Source: Gammaproteobacteria bacterium
Lineage (GTDB): Bacteria; Pseudomonadota; Gammaproteobacteria; UBA4575
NCBI GenBank assembly: GCA_026713925.1
Contig: JAPONM010000061.1
Location: forward strand, 186,001 to 250,000
Reading direction: 5' to 3'
Length of the DNA stretch: 64,000 bases
Made by a program: the position numbers and the translations under genes. The notes beneath the pieces were generated by a model. The model was not told where the DNA came from, searched no databases, and saw only the letters and a program-made list of their open reading frames with translations. Shown in pieces: positions 7,842 to 16,838 of this stretch (its first letter is position 1; every line of letters starts with the position of its first letter).

Positions 7842-8228
7842 ATGAATTTGATCGGCACGGGCGTCGATATCGTTGACAACCGGCGCATACACAGGATATA
7901 CACCCGGTATTCGCAGGCGTTTGCAAAGAGAATCCTGCATGCGACTGAACTGGCAGAATTTCCTGAAAAACGCGACAAAACCCGGTATCTTGCAAGTCGA
8001 TTTTCAGTCAAGGAGGCCATTGCCAAGGCGTTTGGTCTGGGGATGAGGGGAGAAATGTCGTGGAGGAATATATGTATTTCGCACGACCCTGTGGGCAAGC
8101 CGGTCGCAGCCTTTGAAAAGTCCCTGCTGGACCAGATTGGTGTGGATGAACTGGAAGTGTCCGTCAGTATTTCGCACGAAAAATACTATACGATTGCCTA
8201 TGCCATTGCCTTTGGGAAAAACGTATGA
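7842..8228 (+). CDS. acpS: Holo-[acyl-carrier-protein] synthase
   Basis: Transfers 4'-phosphopantetheine from CoA to apo-ACP, activating fatty acid synthesis. The 128-residue protein has the metal- and CoA-binding motifs GTGVDIVDNRRI (residues 4-15) and ASRFSVKEAIAKAFG, with the essential D, E and K residues present. I chose ATG 7842 over an upstream in-frame GTG (7827) because it gives the standard N-terminus and has GAAGG about eight bases upstream. The stop overlaps the cysM start (ATGA), so the genes are coupled. The pdxJ-acpS pair is widely conserved. Confidence 0.95.
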   Translation: MNLIGTGVDIVDNRRIHRIYTRYSQAFAKRILHATELAEFPEKRDKTRYLASRFSVKEAIAKAFGLGMRGEMSWRNICISHDPVGKPVAAFEKSLLDQIGVDELEVSVSISHEKYYTIAYAIAFGKNV

Positions 8229-9118
8229 ATATACCTACTATCGAGCAGTTCGTCGGTAACACTCCGCTGGTACGTCTGCAGCGGCTGCCCGGCCCCACCT
8301 CAAACCAGGTCCTGGGAAAACTCGAAGGCAACAACCCGGCGGGCTCCGTGAAGGACAGGCCGGCACTGAGCATGATCGCTGAAGCCGAGCTGCGCGGCGA
8401 GATCCGTCCCGGGGACAGCCTGATTGAAGCCACCAGTGGCAATACCGGGATAGCCCTGGCCATGGTGGCGGCGATGAAGGGATACCGGATGAAACTGATC
8501 ATGCCCGAGAACATGAGCCTGGAGCGGCGTGCATCCATGGAGGCATTCGGGGCAGAACTGATCCTGGTGACGGCAGAGCAGGGCATGGAAGGGGCTCGTG
8601 ACCTGGCGTTGCAGTTACAGTCGCAAGGGCAGGGCAAGGTGCTCGACCAGTTCGCCAACCCGGACAATCCGCTGTCGCACTACCGGGCGACCGGTCCGGA
8701 AATCTGGCGTGATACCAAAGGCCGTGTGACCCACTTCGTGAGTTCCATGGGGACGACCGGAACCATTATGGGCACCTCGAGTTATCTGAAGGAAATGAAT
8801 CCCGGCATCCAGATTGTCGGTGTAGAGCCTGCAGAGGGGGCCAAGATACCCGGTATCCGCAAATGGCCGGAGGCCTACATCCCGAAAATATTCGATTCCA
8901 GCGCTGTCGACCGGATGATAGACGTGACCCAGCAGGAAGCGGAGGACATGATGAGAAGGCTGGGCAAGGAGGAAGGCATTTTTTGCGGGGTCTCATCCGG
9001 TGGGGCAATTGCCGCGGCACTCAGGGTGTCTGAGCAGGTGCAAGATGCGGTGATCGTGACCATCATTTGTGATCGGGGCGACCGGTATTTGTCTACGGGC
9101 CTTTTTTCGGCCGAATAG
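8225..9118 (+). CDS. cysM: Cysteine synthase B (O-acetylserine sulfhydrylase)
   Basis: PLP enzyme that makes cysteine from O-acetylserine and sulfide or thiosulfate. The 297 residues include the cofactor lysine in AGSVKDRPA (about residue 43), the substrate loop EATSGNTGIALA, the phosphate loop SSMGTTGTIMG and the C-terminal GVSSGGAIAAA. The features GRVTHFVSSMGTTGT and ICDRGDRYLSTGLF favour CysM over CysK. It overlaps acpS by four bases at its start and is followed by a nuclease gene after 15 bases. Confidence 0.93.
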   Translation: MNIPTIEQFVGNTPLVRLQRLPGPTSNQVLGKLEGNNPAGSVKDRPALSMIAEAELRGEIRPGDSLIEATSGNTGIALAMVAAMKGYRMKLIMPENMSLERRASMEAFGAELILVTAEQGMEGARDLALQLQSQGQGKVLDQFANPDNPLSHYRATGPEIWRDTKGRVTHFVSSMGTTGTIMGTSSYLKEMNPGIQIVGVEPAEGAKIPGIRKWPEAYIPKIFDSSAVDRMIDVTQQEAEDMMRRLGKEEGIFCGVSSGGAIAAALRVSEQVQDAVIVTIICDRGDRYLSTGLFSAE

Positions 9119-9133
9119 GGCATCCCTTCATAC

Positions 9134-9907
9134 ATGAATGTATTTGTCTTTGATACCGAGACGGTGCCGGACACTGAGTCCGGCAAACGAATCTATGACC
9201 TGCAGGGTCTGTCGGACCCGGATGTCATCAGGGCGATTGAACATGTGCGCAATCAGCAAACAGGGAGTACGTTCATGCCCCATTATCTGCAGCGCATTGT
9301 TGCGATATCGGTGGTACTGAGCACTGCTGACACGTTCAGGGTGTGGTCCCTGGGTTCGCCAGCTTCAAACGAGAAAGAATTGCTGGAGCGTTTTTTCGCA
9401 GGACTCGAGAAATACAACCCGACTCTGGTTTCATGGAATGGCAGCGGTTTCGACTTGCCCGTCATTCAGTTTCGTTCCCTGCTGCACGGCGTGGATGCGC
9501 ATCACTACTGGCAAACGGGCGACGGCGATACAAGCTTTCGTTACAACAACTATCTCAGCCGTTTCCACTGGCGGCATATTGACCTGATGGATGTACTGGC
9601 GGCTTATCAACCCCGTGCCTTTGCAAAACTGGATCATATTGCGACCATGCTCGGGTTTCCGGGCAAGCAGGGTATGGACGGGAGCATGGTGTGCGAGGCG
9701 TGGCTGGCCGGCAAGCTGGAGTCGATTCGCAACTACTGTGAGACGGATGCATTGAATACCTACCTGGTGTACCTGTGTTTCGAGAAGATGCGCGGGAAGC
9801 TTTCTGAAGGGGGGTATCAGAAGAAAATTGAACAGGTCAAAACCTTTCTGGGGAAAGCAGAAAAAACTTACTTGAAAGATTTTCTCCAGCAGTGGGCTTC
9901 AGGTTAG
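9134..9907 (+). CDS. Predicted 3'-5' exonuclease related to the PolB exonuclease domain
   Basis: Stand-alone DnaQ-fold nuclease of the PF10108 type. The first acidic motif is FDTETVPD (residues 5-12), the second lies in LVSWNGSGFDLPVI, and the third is the NYCETDALNTYLVYL segment near the C-terminus. These supply the DEDD metal ligands, so it should be active. The substrate is unknown; relatives are assumed to trim single-stranded DNA or RNA. It is the last plus-strand gene of the rnc operon, and its 3' end overlaps the convergent dapE by nine bases. Confidence 0.85.
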   Translation: MNVFVFDTETVPDTESGKRIYDLQGLSDPDVIRAIEHVRNQQTGSTFMPHYLQRIVAISVVLSTADTFRVWSLGSPASNEKELLERFFAGLEKYNPTLVSWNGSGFDLPVIQFRSLLHGVDAHHYWQTGDGDTSFRYNNYLSRFHWRHIDLMDVLAAYQPRAFAKLDHIATMLGFPGKQGMDGSMVCEAWLAGKLESIRNYCETDALNTYLVYLCFEKMRGKLSEGGYQKKIEQVKTFLGKAEKTYLKDFLQQWASG

Positions 9908-11026
9908 GAGTTCCTGCAGCACCTTTTCATAGATCGTGGTCAGCTGTTCAAGCCCTGAAATATCGATATGCTCATCCACCTTGTGGATGCTTTCATTGAC
10001 AGGTCCAAGCTCCACGACCTGTGCACCGGTCGGCGCAATAAACCTTCCATCCGATGTACCTCCGCTGGTGGACAATTCGGGCCGGGTCCCGGTGGTGCCA
10101 TGGATGGCCCGCTCACAGGCCTGTACGAGCCTGCCCGGCTTGCAATAGAACGGGTGTCCGGACAGGTTCCAGTTTAGCGTGTAGTCCAGCTTGTGACGGT
10201 CCAGCAGCTGCCGGACTCTGGATTGGATTGCATCGGAAGTGGTTTCTGTTGAAAACCGCACATTGAACTCGACCTCGAGTTCTCCCGGGATGACATTTCC
10301 GGCCCCTGTACCGGCATGGACATTGGAGACCTGGAGGCTGGTCGCAGGAAAATGTTCATTGCCCGAATCCCAGTGGATGGAGACCAGCTCGTCCAGGGCG
10401 GGTGCAAATTCATGGATGGGGTTTCGCGCGGCCTGGGGATAGGCCACGTGGCCCTGTATTCCAGTGATGTAGAGGGTTGCGGACAGTGAACCGCGCCGGC
10501 CGATTTTCAGGGTGTCGCCTACTGTGTTTGAGCTGGTCGGTTCACCGACGATGCACCAGTCAATGTTTTCATTGCGGGCCTGCAGCTGTTGAATGACTTG
10601 CACGGTTCCATTGACTGCAGAGCCTTCCTCGTCACTGGTGAGCAGCAGGGCAATCGAACCCCTGTGATCCGGATGCAGCCGGATAAAATTTTCACAGGCC
10701 ACGGTCATTGCGGCAATACTGGACTTCATGTCCGCAGCACCACGTCCGTAGAGGCACTCTCCGCGAATCACAGGCGTGAACGGTGCAGAGGACCAGTGCG
10801 CCTCGGGTCCGGGAGGTACGACATCGGTATGCCCGGCAAAAGCCAGCAGCGGGGATTCGCTGCCCCGGCGCAGCCAGGTATTGCGCACTTCGCCAAAGTT
10901 CATGGCCTCGGTGCGAAAGCCACAGGCTTGCAGGCGATTGCTGACAATCGACTGACAGCCACAGTCTTCGGGTGTCACCGAAGGCTGGCGTATCAGTTCC
11001 TTTGCCAGTTCAAGTGTTGCAGACAT
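9899..11026 (-). CDS. dapE: Succinyl-diaminopimelate desuccinylase
   Basis: Zinc-dependent hydrolase that removes succinate from N-succinyl-L,L-diaminopimelate, the step before epimerisation to meso-DAP for lysine and peptidoglycan. The 375 residues contain the metal ligands H66 (AGHTDVV), D99 (RGAADMKSS) and the base/ligand pair E133-E134 (TSDEEGSA), and end with HKVDEHIDI, whose histidine is a late metal ligand. It is last in the minus-strand map-glnD-dapC-dapD-dapE run, 66 bases after dapD, and converges on the exonuclease gene. All the dapC, dapD and dapE steps of the succinylase route are adjacent here. Confidence 0.96.
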   Translation of the reverse strand: MSATLELAKELIRQPSVTPEDCGCQSIVSNRLQACGFRTEAMNFGEVRNTWLRRGSESPLLAFAGHTDVVPPGPEAHWSSAPFTPVIRGECLYGRGAADMKSSIAAMTVACENFIRLHPDHRGSIALLLTSDEEGSAVNGTVQVIQQLQARNENIDWCIVGEPTSSNTVGDTLKIGRRGSLSATLYITGIQGHVAYPQAARNPIHEFAPALDELVSIHWDSGNEHFPATSLQVSNVHAGTGAGNVIPGELEVEFNVRFSTETTSDAIQSRVRQLLDRHKLDYTLNWNLSGHPFYCKPGRLVQACERAIHGTTGTRPELSTSGGTSDGRFIAPTGAQVVELGPVNESIHKVDEHIDISGLEQLTTIYEKVLQELLT

Positions 11027-11092
11027 CGTGTGTTGACAAAATGTTCTGTACGGCAGTATCGCACGGCCCGGTACCGGTGCACCCAGGATGCA

Positions 11093-11920
11093 TCAGTCCG
11101 CTGCGCGCAACAATTCGTTGATCCCCACCTTGCTGCGTGTCTTTTCATCCACCTGCTTGACGATCACTGCACAGTACAGGCTGTATCGGCCGTCTTTGGA
11201 AGGCAGGTTTCCCGAGACGACGACCGACCCGGCAGGAATGCGGCCATAGCTGATCTCACCGGTTTCACGGTTGTAGATTCGGGTACTCTTGCCGATGTAG
11301 ACCCCCATGGAGATGACCGAGCCTTTTTCGACGATGACACCTTCCACCACCTCGGAGCGCGCGCCGATAAAGCAGCCATCCTCGATAATCGTCGGTGCGG
11401 CCTGCAGGGGTTCGAGCACACCACCGATCCCCACGCCACCCGACAGGTGTACGTTCTTGCCTATCTGTGCGCAGGACCCGACTGTCGCCCACGTGTCTAC
11501 CATGGTCCCGGAATCCACATAGGCGCCAATGTTTACGTAACTGGGCATGAGCACGACGTCCGGTGCGATATAGGCCCCGTGTCTTGCCATGGCAGGCGGG
11601 ACAATCCGCACACCCTGTTGCCTGATGGCCGCATCGTCCATTTGCGCGAACTTGCCCGCCACCTTGTCATGGAATTTCGTGAACCCCGTGTCAATGACCT
11701 GGTTTTCATGGATGCGAAACGAGAGCAGCACCGCTTTTTTGAGCCATTCATGTACGATCCAGATGCCATCCTGCCTTTCGGCCACCCGCAGTGCTCCGCT
11801 GTCAAGCCGTTCCAGTGTGTCCACGACGGCATCCCGGGTCGCCGCATCGACGGATGAAGGGGTGATTTCAGAGCATTTTTCAAATGCCCGCTCTATGATT
11901 TCCCGGCTGGTGTCACTCAT
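11093..11920 (-). CDS. dapD: Tetrahydrodipicolinate N-succinyltransferase
   Basis: Transfers succinyl from succinyl-CoA to tetrahydrodipicolinate, committing the lysine/DAP pathway to the succinylase branch. The 275-residue protein has a helical N-terminal domain and a left-handed beta-helix of hexapeptide repeats from about residue 110 to 230 (for example [21 protein letters not shown]). Its ATG at 11920 is preceded by AAAGGAG with a five-base spacer, one of the strongest ribosome binding sites in the window. It lies 11 bases downstream of dapC. Confidence 0.97.
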   Translation of the reverse strand: MSDTSREIIERAFEKCSEITPSSVDAATRDAVVDTLERLDSGALRVAERQDGIWIVHEWLKKAVLLSFRIHENQVIDTGFTKFHDKVAGKFAQMDDAAIRQQGVRIVPPAMARHGAYIAPDVVLMPSYVNIGAYVDSGTMVDTWATVGSCAQIGKNVHLSGGVGIGGVLEPLQAAPTIIEDGCFIGARSEVVEGVIVEKGSVISMGVYIGKSTRIYNRETGEISYGRIPAGSVVVSGNLPSKDGRYSLYCAVIVKQVDEKTRSKVGINELLRAAD

Positions 11921-11931
11921 TTTTTCTCCTT

Positions 11932-13131
11932 TCAGCTACCCGCCTCTTGTAAAAAATCCCGAATCCGGGCAGCAGCATGCAGACATTCCTGCTTGGTTGC
12001 AACCAGTGCAAGCCGTACGCGTTGTCTGCCCGGGTTGACTCCGCCTGCTGTGCGCGCCAGATAGCTGCCGGGCAATGTCAGGACATTTTTCTTCATGAAG
12101 AGCAATCGGGCAAATTCCTGGTCATCCATGGGGAGTTTCGGCCACAGGTAAAAGCCGGCATCCGGCCGTTCACAGGACAATGTGTCCTCAAGTACCTTGA
12201 GCACCTCCTCGAACTTCTCCTGGTACAGGTCCCGGTTATGAGCCACGTGGTTTTCATCTGACCACGCGGCAATGCTTGCGGCCTGGACCGGCAAGGACAT
12301 GGTGCAGCCGTGATAGGTTCGGTATTGCAGGAACTGTTTGATCAGTTGTGTGCTTCCGGCTACAAAACCCGAACGCATGCCCGGTACGTTGGAACGCTTG
12401 GAAAGGCTGTAGAACGCCAGGCAGTTTTGCAGGGCCTCATCCCCTGATCTGTAGCAGCCGTGCAACAGCCCCATTGGAGGCCGGCTGGCGGGCGGGGATA
12501 TTTCCGAATAGCACTCGTCCGAGGCAATGACGAAATTGTATTGCTTCGAGAGCTCGATCAGCTTTTTCAAGGTTGTCCCGGGGACAATCTGTCCGGTCGG
12601 ATTCCCGGGCGTACAGATGTACACCAGCTGGCAGCGTTTCCATACATCTGCTTCCAGTTCCCACAGTGCAGGGATATCTCCATCCACTACCTCGCTGTTG
12701 TAGTACAGCGGCTGCGCTCCGGCCAGCAATGCCGCACCTTCATAAATCTGGTAAAAGGGATTGGGTATCAGCACGACCGGGTCCTGTGCGGGATCGATGA
12801 TGCAATGTGCGCATGCGAACAGGGCTTCACGTGTACCGTTGACGGGCAGCACGTTATCGTTTTCATGGATCACGTGTCCGGGCAGTTCAAAGCGGGCAGT
12901 CAGCCAGTTCGAACAGGCTTCACGCAGGGCTTGGGTGCCACGGGTAGTCGGATACCTGTCCAGGTGGTCCAGGTTCTCTGCGTATGCCTCCAGAATTTTT
13001 TCAGGCGTCGCATGTCGCGGTTCGCCTACGGCAAGCGACACGTGCTGCAGTGAGCCTGCGTACGGCTGGGCAATCAGCCGCTTCAGCTTCTCAAAAGGGT
13101 AGGTCTGCAGGTTTTGTAAGTAAGGGTTCAC
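11932..13131 (-). CDS. dapC: Succinyldiaminopimelate transaminase
   Basis: Class I/II PLP aminotransferase that converts N-succinyl-2-amino-6-ketopimelate to N-succinyl-L,L-DAP. The 399 residues carry the cofactor lysine in [15 protein letters not shown], the PLP ring contacts NPFYQIYEG and TPGNPTG, and the carboxylate-binding arginine near the C-terminus (RQRVRLALV). The start codon is GTG at 13131 with no clear Shine-Dalgarno. Position between glnD and dapD, and the presence of dapD and dapE next door, identify the substrate better than the sequence alone would; otherwise it could only be called a class I aminotransferase. Confidence 0.92.
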   Translation of the reverse strand: MNPYLQNLQTYPFEKLKRLIAQPYAGSLQHVSLAVGEPRHATPEKILEAYAENLDHLDRYPTTRGTQALREACSNWLTARFELPGHVIHENDNVLPVNGTREALFACAHCIIDPAQDPVVLIPNPFYQIYEGAALLAGAQPLYYNSEVVDGDIPALWELEADVWKRCQLVYICTPGNPTGQIVPGTTLKKLIELSKQYNFVIASDECYSEISPPASRPPMGLLHGCYRSGDEALQNCLAFYSLSKRSNVPGMRSGFVAGSTQLIKQFLQYRTYHGCTMSLPVQAASIAAWSDENHVAHNRDLYQEKFEEVLKVLEDTLSCERPDAGFYLWPKLPMDDQEFARLLFMKKNVLTLPGSYLARTAGGVNPGRQRVRLALVATKQECLHAAARIRDFLQEAGS

Positions 13132-13174
13132 CTTTGCAAGGAGATGTCCAGGGGCTTGTTTGGCAGATCCCGGG

Positions 13175-15832
13175 TCATTGCAGGGATTGACTGATGGCTT
13201 GCTCGAGCCCTTGCTGCTGCTGTGAATTCAGGGGCTGATTGTCCAGTGTACTGAGCTGGAAGATATTGTGTACACGCTCACCCAGTTTTGAAATTCGGGC
13301 ATTGTGTATGGAAATATTGCAATCTACGAAGGCGCTGCCAAGACTGACCAGCAGTCCGGGAAAATCCGGAGCCTTCAGCTCCATGGTGGTATAACTGTGG
13401 GTTGGGCTGTCCTCAAATTGAGTCCTGACCGGCACCCGCAATTCCCGGATTTTTCTTGGCAGTTTCTTGCTGGATGAGAGGGTAATCCTGTGCGGGTCCC
13501 GCAGGGTCTCGGCAAGTCTTTCGGCTACGATCGTGCACTGGCTCGTGTCGCTGATGGGCTCTCCGGCTTCACTCAGCACCAGAAATGTATCCAGCGCATG
13601 ACCTTTTTTGGAGGTGATGATTCTCGCATGCACCACCGTCAGCCCGAGTCTTGACAGGGTGGAGGTGATATGCGCGAACAGGTAGTTACGGTCATTGCAG
13701 TAGATGAAAATCTCTGTCGCCCCTCTCGCGCTGTACTGGTGGATGCTGACCACCACTTCTTCTTTGGTCGGACGGCTGAATATGGCGCTTGCCTGACGCA
13801 CGACTTCATCATCGGAGTGGCGCAGGAAGTAATCCTCTTCAAGTTCCTTCCAGAAGGCCAGGCACCGGTTTGTATCAAAGCCGAGCTTGCCCAGGGTTTG
13901 CAGTGCCGATTCCTTGACTTCCTGGATAAGCTCCTTGGGTTCAACCGGTGAATCCAGTCCGTGATGCAGATACCTTGAAGTGTTCTCGTAGAGATTTGCC
14001 AGCAGGGTGCTCCGCCAGCTGTCCCAGAGTTTGGGATTGGTTCCCTGTATGTCCGCAATGGTTAGCAGGTACAGGTAGTGCAGGCGTGTAAGGTTGCCTA
14101 CATTTTCTGCAAACTTTTTCAGCACCATCGGGTCATTGATGTCCTGGTGCTGTGCAGTCATGGACATTACCAGGTGGTTCTTGACCAGCCAGCTGACCAG
14201 GTTCGCATCAAATGAGCTGAGATTATGGTTCAGGCAAAAGTCCCTGGCATCTTCCGCCCCGAGCTCGGAATGATCACCGTTGCGTCCCTTGGCGATGTCA
14301 TGAAATAGTGCTGCCAGATACAGTATCAGGGCTTTCGGTGTCTGGGTGAACACGTCGTGATAGGCCGCGAGTTCATTCCCGGATGCGGGGATACTGAACT
14401 GACAGGCATTCTCAAACACGCGTAGCGTGTGCTCCTCCACTGTATAGATATGATACAGGTCAAACTGCATCCTTCCCGTGACCAAATCAAAGCACGGCCA
14501 GTATTTGCCAAGCACACCCAGTTGTGCCATGCGCCGGATTTCTCGGCTGTTGGTGCCCGGGTGATTGAGTATCGAAACAAACCGTTCACGGTTGCAGTCG
14601 TTGTTCCTGAATGCCTCGTCGATCAGGTCCAGATGGTCAAGCAGCAGCCGGGTGAGTCCATCGCTAGGACCTGCAAGATGACTGTGCTCCTGCAACAGGC
14701 TGAATACTTCCAGAATGGCCGAAGGGGTCTGCACGAAAATTTCTGGATGTCGTGCCTCCAGTTGGGTGCCGCGCACCTGGAAACATGCATTGATGGGTTT
14801 TGCCCGGCGCCTCAGCAGGGACGGGAAAATGCATGACTGCAAGCGCTGGACGATGATTTCCGCCAGGGTGGATACCCGGTTGGTGGTTCGGTAAAAAAGC
14901 TGCATGAATGCCTCGACCCGGTGATTGCGCTGAATATTTTCAAAACCTAGCAGGGAGGCCACGTCGTACTGGTAGTCGAACAGCAGGCGGTCTTCACCTC
15001 GCCCCGTATGCAGGTGAAGGGCAAACCGGATCCTGGCAAGTGTCGTATAGGCATCCCGCAGCGACGACACTTCATTGTTCGTCAGGAAGCTCTCGCGCAC
15101 CAGTTCTTCAAAACAGCTAGTCTTGAAATGGCGGTTGGTCAGCCATTGAAGGGTGTGCAGGTCACGCAGGCTTCCGGGATTTTCCTTTACGTTGGGTTCA
15201 AGATGGTTGGCAGTATCACCGTATTTGTGATGGCGGCTGATCAGTTCTTCGGATTTTTCCTTGAAGTATTTTTTGCTGGGCCAGATCTTGTTTTTGTCGA
15301 TTGTCATTGCCAGCCTGTCGTACAGCTCCCTGTTTCCCGCCAGGTAGCTGTGCTCCATGAGGCTGGTCATGACCGTGATATCGTTTTTTGCCTCGCTGAT
15401 ACACTCCTTTACTGTGCGCACAGACTGTGCGACCGGTAACTTGATGTCCCAAAGCAGGGTCAGGAATGCCTTGATTTTCAGTTCTGTTGATGGGTCGCTC
15501 GCCTCATCTAGTACGATCATGATGTCGATGTCGGACCCGGGGAACATTTCGCGGCGCCCGTATCCACCCACGGCTACCAGGGCGGCTGCATGATCCGGCA
15601 CCTGGCTTTGCTGCCAGATGTTTTTCAGCAACTCGTCCATGATGAATGTGTTCAGCGCTATAAGCTCGTAGATGTTTGCCTGGGCGCTGAACCGCTCACG
15701 CAGTATCTCGGCTGTTTCCCTGGAAAATTCCTTGTATTGCGAAATGGTCAGGGGCTTGTGCGCCTGGACGTCAGCAAACTGTGCAGGCAGCGGGCCCTGC
15801 ATGAGTCGCTCTGAAAGGTTTACATCTGGCAT
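13175..15832 (-). CDS. glnD: [Protein-PII] uridylyltransferase / uridylyl-removing enzyme
   Basis: Bifunctional nitrogen sensor that uridylylates PII proteins when glutamine is low and removes the groups when it is high. The protein is 885 residues from the chosen ATG. Order: nucleotidyltransferase domain with GGYGRREMFPGSDID (about residues 90-103), a linker domain, an HD phosphohydrolase domain (HTLRVFE and LFHDIAKGRNGDHS) and two C-terminal ACT domains that bind glutamine (about 700-885). A longer in-frame start at 15895 would overlap the end of map by 20 bases; MPDVNLSERL at 15832 is closer to the family length (about 890). Position after map is the common arrangement. Confidence 0.96.
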   Translation of the reverse strand: MPDVNLSERLMQGPLPAQFADVQAHKPLTISQYKEFSRETAEILRERFSAQANIYELIALNTFIMDELLKNIWQQSQVPDHAAALVAVGGYGRREMFPGSDIDIMIVLDEASDPSTELKIKAFLTLLWDIKLPVAQSVRTVKECISEAKNDITVMTSLMEHSYLAGNRELYDRLAMTIDKNKIWPSKKYFKEKSEELISRHHKYGDTANHLEPNVKENPGSLRDLHTLQWLTNRHFKTSCFEELVRESFLTNNEVSSLRDAYTTLARIRFALHLHTGRGEDRLLFDYQYDVASLLGFENIQRNHRVEAFMQLFYRTTNRVSTLAEIIVQRLQSCIFPSLLRRRAKPINACFQVRGTQLEARHPEIFVQTPSAILEVFSLLQEHSHLAGPSDGLTRLLLDHLDLIDEAFRNNDCNRERFVSILNHPGTNSREIRRMAQLGVLGKYWPCFDLVTGRMQFDLYHIYTVEEHTLRVFENACQFSIPASGNELAAYHDVFTQTPKALILYLAALFHDIAKGRNGDHSELGAEDARDFCLNHNLSSFDANLVSWLVKNHLVMSMTAQHQDINDPMVLKKFAENVGNLTRLHYLYLLTIADIQGTNPKLWDSWRSTLLANLYENTSRYLHHGLDSPVEPKELIQEVKESALQTLGKLGFDTNRCLAFWKELEEDYFLRHSDDEVVRQASAIFSRPTKEEVVVSIHQYSARGATEIFIYCNDRNYLFAHITSTLSRLGLTVVHARIITSKKGHALDTFLVLSEAGEPISDTSQCTIVAERLAETLRDPHRITLSSSKKLPRKIRELRVPVRTQFEDSPTHSYTTMELKAPDFPGLLVSLGSAFVDCNISIHNARISKLGERVHNIFQLSTLDNQPLNSQQQQGLEQAISQSLQ

Positions 15833-15875
15833 TGGATCAGGGCGCTGGGAACAGTGAAGGTGCGGGGTTGGCTGC

Positions 15876-16643
15876 CTACAGGTCTTCTTCGCCACGCAAG
15901 GTCAACACCTCATAACCTGCGTCAGTCACCAGGATGGTATGTTCCCACTGTGCAGACAAGCTGTGGTCTTTGGTTACGACTGTCCAGCCGTCCGGCAGGA
16001 GCCGCACATTTCTTTTACCGGCATTGACCATGGGTTCGATTGTGAACGTCATGCCTTCACGAAGTTCGATTCCGGTGTTGGGCTTGCCGTAATGCAGGAC
16101 CTGGGGGTCTTCATGAAACATGCGTCCGATTCCGTGTCCGCAATATTCCCGGACCACTGTACAGCGGTTGTCTTCAACGAAGCTTTGGATCGCGTATCCG
16201 ATGTCTCCCAGTCTTGCGCCGGGTCTGACCTGGTGGATCCCTATTCTAAGCGCCTCATAGGTGAGGTCCACGAGTCGTTTGGCCAGCACGGTGGGTTTGC
16301 CCAGGAAAAACATCTTGCTGGTATCCCCGTGAAAGCCGTCCTTGATGACGGTAATGTCTATATTGAGGATATCCCCGTTCTTGAGGATGCGTTCACTTGG
16401 AATCCCGTGACATACCTGGTGGTTGACCGTGGTGCAGATTGATTTCGGGAAGCCGCGGTAATTCAGGGGTGCCGGGACGGCTTTTTGTTCGTCGACGATA
16501 TAATCATGGCAGATGCGGTCCAGTTCCAGTGTACTCACACCGGTTGCGACATGCGGCCCTACCATCTCCAGTACTTCGGAGGCCAGCTTGCCTGCAACCC
16601 GCATTTTTTCGACTTCTTCAGGCGATTTTACGTAAATATCCAT
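15876..16643 (-). CDS. map: Methionine aminopeptidase
   Basis: Removes the N-terminal methionine from new proteins at the ribosome exit. The pita-bread fold motifs and metal ligands are present: D in LNIDITVIKDGFHGDTS (two aspartates), H in CGHGIGRMFHE, E in FTIEPM and E in QWEHTIL. I chose ATG 16643 because it gives MDIYVKSPEEVEKMRVAGKLA, matching the normal start of the family (255 residues); a GTG 18 codons upstream would add an unmatched tail. It is divergent from rpsB, as in E. coli, and heads the minus-strand map-glnD-dapCDE group. Confidence 0.96.
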   Translation of the reverse strand: MDIYVKSPEEVEKMRVAGKLASEVLEMVGPHVATGVSTLELDRICHDYIVDEQKAVPAPLNYRGFPKSICTTVNHQVCHGIPSERILKNGDILNIDITVIKDGFHGDTSKMFFLGKPTVLAKRLVDLTYEALRIGIHQVRPGARLGDIGYAIQSFVEDNRCTVVREYCGHGIGRMFHEDPQVLHYGKPNTGIELREGMTFTIEPMVNAGKRNVRLLPDGWTVVTKDHSLSAQWEHTILVTDAGYEVLTLRGEEDL

Positions 16644-16686
16644 TGCTTCGTACAGATTTTGGAATATTTCTAGCAAATCTGGGTCA

Positions 16687-16715
16687 TTGTCCCTCACAGG
16701 CAGTCATGCTATAAA
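16687..16715 (+). promoter_or_regulatory. Candidate rpsB promoter with extended -10
   Basis: TTGTCC (16687-16692), a 17-base spacer and TATAAA (16710-16715) preceded by TGC form an extended -10 sigma-70 promoter. Transcription would begin near 16722. A strong extended -10 promoter at this place is known for rpsB in E. coli and related bacteria. The -35 lies upstream of the map start, so map and rpsB share the control region. Confidence 0.65.
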
Positions 16716-16786
16716 GAACCCGCATTTTGCACCAATACATTTAAATTCTCACACGTATCGTCACATGTGGGTGGGTGCCCGGGATA

Positions 16787-16820
16787 GGGTTTCCGCATGG
16801 GATGCGTGGAGGCCTAACCC
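16787..16820 (+). promoter_or_regulatory. Hairpin in the rpsB 5' leader (possible S2-binding autoregulatory element)
   Basis: GGGTT (16787-16791) pairs with AACCC (16816-16820), and inside it TCCGCAT (16792-16798) pairs with ATGCG-T-GGA (16802-16810) with one bulged T. The hairpin ends three bases before the AGGAG ribosome binding site at 16823. In E. coli the rpsB leader forms a conserved structure bound by S2 to repress its own mRNA. The pairing is visible here; the autoregulatory role is inference. Confidence 0.5.
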
Positions 16821-16838
16821 ATAGGAGCATTACATAAC

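Noticed and set aside
10589-11857. A 422-codon plus-strand open frame opposite dapE and dapD
   Set aside because: It lies entirely antisense to two clearly identified genes and shows no recognisable product; it is a by-product of their codon use.
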